From: a virus
DNA length: 61,562 nucleotides
IMG/VR virus record: IMGVR_UViG_3300008119_000566
Coordinates: 1 to 61,562 of that record
Reading direction: 5' to 3' (one strand)
Under the pieces are notes generated by a model, which was not told the DNA's origin, ran no database searches, and worked only from the letters and a program-made list of their open reading frames with translations. Both the position numbers and the translations under genes were made by a program. The stretch's first letter is position 1. Every line of letters starts with the position of its first letter. Below, in pieces: positions 56,640-61,562 of the stretch.

Positions 56640-56912
56640 ATGAAATTATTCAATCCAGAAACTAAAACTTTTAAACTTTTCTCAGCACTTTACAAGGGTG
56701 ACAAGATCACTGCTTCAGAAGCACAGAAGCGTTTTGGTATCAAGAACTTGGCAGCAGAAGCTAGCCGTGTACGTCATATGGGCTATGCAGTCTATACAAA
56801 CACACGCAAGGCTGGTAACGGTGTTACTGTTACTGAGTATGTTATGGGCAAGCCAAGCCGTGAAATCGTAGCATTAGGCTACAAGGCTAAGGCATTAGGT
56901 ATCAGCCTTTAA
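56640..56912 (+). CDS. Winged-helix-like DNA-binding protein
   Basis: 90 aa. FSALYKGDKITASEAQKRFG and AAEASRVRHMGYAVYTNTRK look like a winged helix-turn-helix, with a beta wing after it. AGGAC precedes the start and a terminator follows, so it is a separate unit. A regulator role is likely. Confidence 0.7.
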   Translation: MKLFNPETKTFKLFSALYKGDKITASEAQKRFGIKNLAAEASRVRHMGYAVYTNTRKAGNGVTVTEYVMGKPSREIVALGYKAKALGISL

Positions 56913-56931
56913 TCCTTAAAATGGATTAATC

Positions 56932-56956
56932 AAAAGCGCCTCCGGGCGCTTTTCTT
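56932..56956 (+). terminator. Rho-independent terminator
   Basis: AAAAGCGCC/GGGCGCTTTT stem (9 bp) with a short loop and TCTTTT tail, 20 nt after the winged-helix gene. Confidence 0.85.
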
Positions 56957-56972
56957 TTGACTAACTAATAAT

Positions 56973-57461
56973 ATGATAAACATTGGATTTTTTGGAACAT
57001 TTTTAGGCAGCAAACAGAATTACGGCACTGTACAGACATTTGCTGATATTATTAGGATTCATTACGGAGCAACTGTAGTGGCGCAACCTGCTGGGGGCAA
57101 CGTTCAGGAAGAAGATATTTTAGAATCAATTAAGTCTTGTTCCAAATTGGATTTGGCAATTGTATGCCATGTGGATAAAATACGTGCTGTTGATGTAACT
57201 GCTTACAATGCGGCTGTCAAAGCCATTGATCAATATTTGTTGAGACAAAATATCAAATGCGTTCATTTAATATTTGAAAGAGATGTGCCTGAAGAATGGA
57301 GTTTCTCTTCAGGTCCTGTTGATTTTGAAATACCAAGATACCATGTGCCTAGCAAATATCGAACACATGCCTCTCCAGAAGAAAGTGATAACTGCATAGG
57401 CATAGCCGGAAATCTTCTTGCTGGTAATACATTGATTAAAATAATAGATAGTATATTATGA
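56973..57461 (+). CDS. Hypothetical protein, alpha/beta
   Basis: 162 aa. GFFGTFLGSKQNYGTVQTFA and LDLAIVCHVDKI suggest a Rossmann- or flavodoxin-like fold, and ESDNCIGIAGN near the end is Gly-rich. No known family recognised. ATGA overlap with the next gene. Confidence 0.55.
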   Translation: MINIGFFGTFLGSKQNYGTVQTFADIIRIHYGATVVAQPAGGNVQEEDILESIKSCSKLDLAIVCHVDKIRAVDVTAYNAAVKAIDQYLLRQNIKCVHLIFERDVPEEWSFSSGPVDFEIPRYHVPSKYRTHASPEESDNCIGIAGNLLAGNTLIKIIDSIL

Positions 57462-57745
57462 AATATGTCAATAACACATTAGAATGGATCAAGCAAGATT
57501 GGAGGTCAAATCCTTGGAGATTGAGTGCCGAGACTTATAACGCTTTCACAGCACTTGCCACTGCTATTATATTTGCTACTATGGCGCCAAATGTGCCATA
57601 TCTAATAACTTACCCGTTATGGCTAAGTGGAACGTTCCTTATGATATTCTGCGGTATCAGTCGTGGCAGTGTTGGAATGGTAACTATGAGTGTTGTAATG
57701 ACCATTATCGATGCTGTTGGCTATGCTAGATTATTGATGTCTTAA
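57458..57745 (+). CDS. Small membrane protein
   Basis: 95 aa. LEWIKQDWRSNPWRL is followed by three hydrophobic segments (FTALATAIIFATMAP; YPLWLSGTFLMIFCGI; MVTMSVVMTIIDAVGYA). A pattern I recall from T4-like cyanophages. Its end overlaps the converging radical SAM gene by 15 nt. Confidence 0.6.
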   Translation: MKYVNNTLEWIKQDWRSNPWRLSAETYNAFTALATAIIFATMAPNVPYLITYPLWLSGTFLMIFCGISRGSVGMVTMSVVMTIIDAVGYARLLMS

Positions 57746-59032
57746 ACTTTGATAAAACAAAACTAGTTCTGGAAACGTTTCTATGAAGTTAGTTTTACGT
57801 TTGGCATCCAATGCTTCAACTCCTTTAACAAACTTTGTTTTAACTTCATTATAGTCAAACTTTTGATTTAAAAGATTTAAACAATTATCTATATTTGCTA
57901 TCCAAGCTGGTGATGGCAATATAGTCTTACTGTCCCCTAAAGCTAATTGGATCTTTTCTCTAAACTCATCGTGCATAGTTAAGTTTAAAAAGTTCCACAC
58001 TAACGGATTTGAAACATAAGTTAATTTCATTCCAGCTCGATTGGCAATGTTGTTGTCGACGTACCATTGAGATAATTCATTTAGTGTAAATGTATTAAAC
58101 AAAGTAAAGCTGGTCTGTATGGTCATTTCAATTCCAGCATTATGAAATCGATCAAAGTTCTCTAACCATTTGCCTTCGTGGTATCCATATCTAAAGTATT
58201 CACCACGGCGACCAAAGTGATCATGGCTCATAGTAATTTTACAATTTCTCCCCCATGGTGCCAAGTAGTCCTCTACAATGTCAACACCTTTGTATGTTCT
58301 GATACTGCCGTTAGTATGGAACCATAGGTTGATCTGCTTATTGAGTCCTCGCTTTATTAACTCATCAATCAACTCAAACGTTTCTTCTTGCATTAGCGGC
58401 TCGCCACCGTTAAAGTGTATTTGATCTATTTCATTGCAGTTGTCTAAAACATATTTCATTTTAGAACTATTGTCAACTACTGCACTAGTTTTGTAATTAT
58501 CGTAATGTGATATTGGACTTTTGTCCAACCAAATTGGAAACACTTCTTTATAGTTGTCTGCCACTGCACTGCTGATGTCTGGTTGGCAATGTAAGCAGGC
58601 TAAGTTACATTTGTTGGTCCATATCAAATCAACAAATTTAAGATTGTGTTTGTTTAGTTGTCCATCATTATCAGTATGCGCTAAACTATCTTCAATAACA
58701 TTCTTACCTTGCTGATTGCTTAACCATCTAGGGTTACCAATAGCTGGACCACCACGTTCAGTTTCCCAGCAGCTTTCACAACTCTTAGGTCGCTGTTTGT
58801 CCATGAACTCTTTACGTATACCTTTGGCAATATCATTGTTCATAATGTTGATTACGGTATCAGTCTTGATGTTTCCCAGCACTTGGTTACTAGCACAGCA
58901 GAATTTGACATTGCCATCACTGCTGGTCCAAACTGTATTCCAAGGAGCACAACAGAAACTTTCCCCGTACTCTTTGATCACTGGGTGGTTCTTCATCTCT
59001 TCAAATCTTAGTGAGTTATTAGCTTGTACCAT
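57731..59032 (-). CDS. Radical SAM protein, twitch/SPASM-like, copy A
   Basis: 433 aa. An N-terminal Cys cluster (FCCAPWNTVW; VKFCCAS; SCESCWE) resembles an auxiliary Fe-S site. The radical SAM motif CNLACLHC lies near residue 145, and HFNGGEPLM supplies the SAM-binding GGE. No leader peptide gene for a RiPP is visible beside it. It overlaps copy B by 25 nt and probably acts with it and the carbamoyltransferase. Confidence 0.8.
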   Translation of the reverse strand: MVQANNSLRFEEMKNHPVIKEYGESFCCAPWNTVWTSSDGNVKFCCASNQVLGNIKTDTVINIMNNDIAKGIRKEFMDKQRPKSCESCWETERGGPAIGNPRWLSNQQGKNVIEDSLAHTDNDGQLNKHNLKFVDLIWTNKCNLACLHCQPDISSAVADNYKEVFPIWLDKSPISHYDNYKTSAVVDNSSKMKYVLDNCNEIDQIHFNGGEPLMQEETFELIDELIKRGLNKQINLWFHTNGSIRTYKGVDIVEDYLAPWGRNCKITMSHDHFGRRGEYFRYGYHEGKWLENFDRFHNAGIEMTIQTSFTLFNTFTLNELSQWYVDNNIANRAGMKLTYVSNPLVWNFLNLTMHDEFREKIQLALGDSKTILPSPAWIANIDNCLNLLNQKFDYNEVKTKFVKGVEALDAKRKTNFIETFPELVLFYQSLRHQ

Positions 59033-60204
59033 GTGGGTTCTAGTTGTTCAAATGTTGTAAAGTTTTTATAGATAGTCAGTGCTTTGGCATCTCGTCTGTC
59101 CATATACTGTTTAGTCGTTTCAAGTAGAGGTCTTGATTTATTGTCATCTAAATATTTGATTACAAATTGCATCCTATGATCCTCTCGATATAGTTCACGT
59201 AAGTAATCCTTTGCTTGTTGATTTAAATTGTCCACTGCCAGTTCTGCGGGCCAATGCACAAATTGATAATGCCATAGTACTCCGTTGGATTCTAAAAAGT
59301 CCACCATTGATGTTAGTTTATGCACATTGAGTACGCTGATGGTAATTCCAACTTTGTGATTAAACGGATCACCGTTAGTCATCCCTAGTTTAGCCATCTC
59401 TTTGTACTGTAGCATGTTTCGCACCCACAAGTTCCAGTTGCCTCTAGTTCTGATGTATTCACTTAACTCTTCTGTAGCATCTTGACTTACATCAAACTGT
59501 ATTGACCTAAAGCTACGTAACATTGTTATTTGTTCAGGCTTCAAAGTAACAGTGCCATTGGTATTGATTCCCAAGTTAATATTTTGAGAATAGCCGTTGG
59601 TTACCACATGGTCTATGAGTCTCCAAAAGTATTCATTAACTAGTGGTTCCCCTCCACTTATCTGTAGCTTAATAATGTTAGCAGTTAATTCTAATAACTT
59701 ATCAAACACTCCTGGTCGGGTATACCATTCTAAATCACCGTATCGTTTATTCTTTTTAGTAGCAGCATAAAAAACTTTTCGATCCCTAAAGTATTCAACT
59801 TCAAATTCTTTTTCTAATAAACTACTGCTTTCTTCACTGCAGGTTCTACAGGCTAGATTGCACAAGTTACCAAATTTAATATGCATACTACGTATCATTG
59901 GAGTTTTATAGTATAACAGCGTAGTCTCTGGAGGAAAGCGATCAAACATATTTTCACGCATACTCTTAACACCCGCCCGTTCGTGATTAATACATTGACC
60001 ACAATCAGATTCAATCATATCTCTATGAGTTCTAAAGTGATCCCTGATACCTTTTAAGTCTGAGTGAGTATCCCAATTGTCTAAATCCTCAGCTGATTGG
60101 ATTATGTAGTTGCTGTCTTTACGATACATGGCACAACAAGGACCCACAGTGCCTTTAGGTTCAATGTATAAATGCGTAAAGGGAAATAAACAATCTTTGG
60201 TCAT
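59008..60204 (-). CDS. Radical SAM protein, twitch/SPASM-like, copy B
   Basis: 398 aa. Same layout: N-terminal CCAMYRK and CGQCIN cluster, radical SAM motif CNLACRTC near residue 115, LQISGGEPLVNEYFW for SAM binding. Diverged paralogue of copy A. It overlaps the carbamoyltransferase by 4 nt, so the three genes are co-transcribed. Confidence 0.8.
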   Translation of the reverse strand: MTKDCLFPFTHLYIEPKGTVGPCCAMYRKDSNYIIQSAEDLDNWDTHSDLKGIRDHFRTHRDMIESDCGQCINHERAGVKSMRENMFDRFPPETTLLYYKTPMIRSMHIKFGNLCNLACRTCSEESSSLLEKEFEVEYFRDRKVFYAATKKNKRYGDLEWYTRPGVFDKLLELTANIIKLQISGGEPLVNEYFWRLIDHVVTNGYSQNINLGINTNGTVTLKPEQITMLRSFRSIQFDVSQDATEELSEYIRTRGNWNLWVRNMLQYKEMAKLGMTNGDPFNHKVGITISVLNVHKLTSMVDFLESNGVLWHYQFVHWPAELAVDNLNQQAKDYLRELYREDHRMQFVIKYLDDNKSRPLLETTKQYMDRRDAKALTIYKNFTTFEQLEPTWYKLITH

Positions 60205-61562
60205 GAACAGACTTTAACTCCATATAAATTTTCAAAACGGTCAGCATCAGCTCTGTCGTTGACCATTGGCTCACCCCTAACATTGAGGCTGGTGTTTAGT
60301 AACATGGGACAGCCTGTGGCTGCATACCATGCTTCCAATAACTGTCTTATTCCTGATCCATCTTGCGGCACTGTTTGTACACGGCTAGTCCCATCACGAT
60401 GAATGATAGCAGGAAATAGCTCAGGATGCCTGCAACGAGCGACTGACTGCATATACCTACTGTTATGCCAACCCCTAGGCATATCAAAATAATTGTCAAC
60501 ATGCTCTTCCATAACGACTGGCGCAAAGGGTCTGAACTGTTGTCTTCGTTTAATGTCATTTACTTTCTCTTTAATTTCTGTACCCCTTGGGTCAGCCAAG
60601 AGGCTGCGATTGCCCAAGGCTCTTGGACCGTATTCGGCTGGTCCGGAAGCCACTCCCACAATAGACTTAGCAAGTAGCTGAGCCATAATGTCGCTAACAG
60701 GATAAGCCCCAGGTATAACATGACCGAGGCTAGCACTATGCCAGTTAACTCTACGCCCATAGCCCAGACAGGCAGCACCAAGGCTGCTGCCAGCATCACC
60801 AGGGTTAGGCATGATCCAAATATTTTCATAGTATTCTCCTAGTAGCCTATTGGCCAAACAGTTGAGGGCTACCCCTCCACCATAACACAAGTTCTTGCTG
60901 GGGCTCAACGTAAGGGCACGTGCCATTACTGCACCTATGTATTGCTCGGCTATGCTCTGGGTAGCGGCTGCTAGGTCAAATACGTCTGCACCCTCTAGGT
61001 ACCCAGAGTTGACTCCAGTGTGTAAGTTTTGTTTAAACTCTGTACGTGCTATGCTAGCCACTAGGTCATGGGTAATCACAGGCTCTAGCTTGGTATTGCC
61101 ATACGCTGCCATACCCATGAGTATGTACTCTTCGTCCAAAGGTTTGAGACCCACCCGCTGTGTCATGGCTGTGTAGAACAAGCCTATGCTGTCTGGGTAG
61201 GTTTGACTCCACAGTTTCTTATATTGAGCAAAGCCGTTGGCATCGTAATGGGCATGCCATATTGATGCTGTATCAAACTCTCCTATAGCGTCTATGACCA
61301 CAATTGTGGCTTCATCATAGGGTGAGGTCTGGAATTGTGCCGCAGCATGACTTAGGTGATGCCCATGGGTGTGCAATGGCCTACGTCCCAACATGTGCCA
61401 TTGAACCTCACCCAATACGTCTTGAGTTTTTGTGCTGGGTCTACGCTGTCCTGTACGCAAGCCCCTAAGCCAACGTAGCCACGGACGTTCATAATAGTGT
61501 AGCTGGTAAACACCCTGGGTATGGGTCAGCACATCTTTGATTAGATCAAGGCTCAACGTTTT
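60201..61562 (-). CDS. NodU/CmcH-type carbamoyltransferase, 5' end outside window
   Basis: The frame is open to the right edge, so the N-terminus is missing (members are usually about 550-600 aa; 453 codons are present). HGHHLSHAAAQF (Kae1/YrdC-type metal site) lies near the visible start. LCYGGGVALNC, GPAEYGPRALGNRS and FRPFAPVV mark the carbamoyltransferase fold and C-terminal domain. It transfers carbamoyl from carbamoyl phosphate via an adenylate. In phages such enzymes can modify DNA bases (a 5-hydroxymethylcytosine carbamoyltransferase is known from metagenomes). Confidence 0.88.
   Translation of the reverse strand, partial: KTLSLDLIKDVLTHTQGVYQLHYYERPWLRWLRGLRTGQRRPSTKTQDVLGEVQWHMLGRRPLHTHGHHLSHAAAQFQTSPYDEATIVVIDAIGEFDTASIWHAHYDANGFAQYKKLWSQTYPDSIGLFYTAMTQRVGLKPLDEEYILMGMAAYGNTKLEPVITHDLVASIARTEFKQNLHTGVNSGYLEGADVFDLAAATQSIAEQYIGAVMARALTLSPSKNLCYGGGVALNCLANRLLGEYYENIWIMPNPGDAGSSLGAACLGYGRRVNWHSASLGHVIPGAYPVSDIMAQLLAKSIVGVASGPAEYGPRALGNRSLLADPRGTEIKEKVNDIKRRQQFRPFAPVVMEEHVDNYFDMPRGWHNSRYMQSVARCRHPELFPAIIHRDGTSRVQTVPQDGSGIRQLLEAWYAATGCPMLLNTSLNVRGEPMVNDRADADRFENLYGVKVCS

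Noticed and set aside
1-61562. Insertion sequence, integrase, attachment sites or CRISPR array
   Set aside because: No transposase, integrase or regularly spaced repeat was seen on either strand, consistent with a lytic phage.

Overview
The window looks like part of the genome of a large T4-like (myovirus-type) phage of an aquatic bacterium. The evidence is tightly packed genes with ATGA/TAATG overlaps, exact matches to the T4 late promoter TATAAATA, a phage gene set (NrdA/NrdB, glutaredoxin, DexA-type exonuclease, PAAR spike tip, beta-helix tailspike, MazG-like enzyme, Dps, bS21, ClpS, SleB-type lysin), and many small conserved phage proteins. No capsid, portal, terminase or polymerase gene lies in the window, so the phage assignment rests on these accessory and late genes. 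Several host-derived genes (Tim44-domain protein, IscU, DnaK) read to me like betaproteobacterial proteins, so a betaproteobacterial host is possible. This is inference, because the ALA synthase and plcP-type genes are more typical of alphaproteobacteria.

Layout. Positions 1-8.3 kb (minus strand): a glycosyltransferase next to a PlcP-like metallophosphoesterase (candidate membrane-lipid remodelling pair), then a curli-type operon (CsgF, CsgG with an added SH3-like domain, a curlin-repeat protein, a FecR-domain protein, and a discoidin-plus-curlin protein). 8.4-18.4 kb: a possible head-packaged protein, bilin reductase and heme oxygenase, ClpS, Hsp20, full-length DnaK, MazG-like, exonuclease, bS21, and membrane or exported proteins. 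18.4-30 kb: SleB lysin, histone-H1-like protein, PAAR, glutaredoxin, NrdB, Tim44-like, class II aldolase, IscA, IscU, superoxide dismutase, NrdA, tailspike and a PD-(D/E)XK nuclease. 30-49 kb: virion-type proteins, many sharing a short N-terminal leader like the T4 capsid-targeting sequence. Some of these carry peptidoglycan-cleaving or protease domains. The same stretch holds ALA synthase, Dps, secreted nuclease, HNH, YqgE and a sugar-nucleotide epimerase. 49.2-57.7 kb (plus strand): an early-type block of very small genes driven by sigma-70-like promoters, with one tRNA-Arg. 57.7-61.6 kb (minus): two radical SAM proteins and a carbamoyltransferase that runs off the edge.

Themes. (1) ALA synthase, heme oxygenase and bilin reductase together could make heme, open it to biliverdin and reduce it to a bilin. 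The released iron fits with Dps, IscU/IscA, superoxide dismutase and iron-dependent ribonucleotide reductase. (2) About a dozen proteins share an M-[RK]-x-x-[ED]-[FL] leader with a nearby [ILV]-x-E site, suggesting packaging into the head with processing by a T4 gp21-type protease. (3) Promoters are unusually close to start codons. Both TTGACA-N17-TATAAT and (T/C/A)TAAATA elements often end 4-7 nt before the ATG, implying leaderless mRNAs, and several are fused to the stop codon of the upstream gene.

Three gene breaks need checking: an extra G in glutaredoxin, an A9 run that puts a long open frame in -1 register, and an in-frame amber codon in a GH19 lysin. Real phage biology and assembly error are both possible for each.
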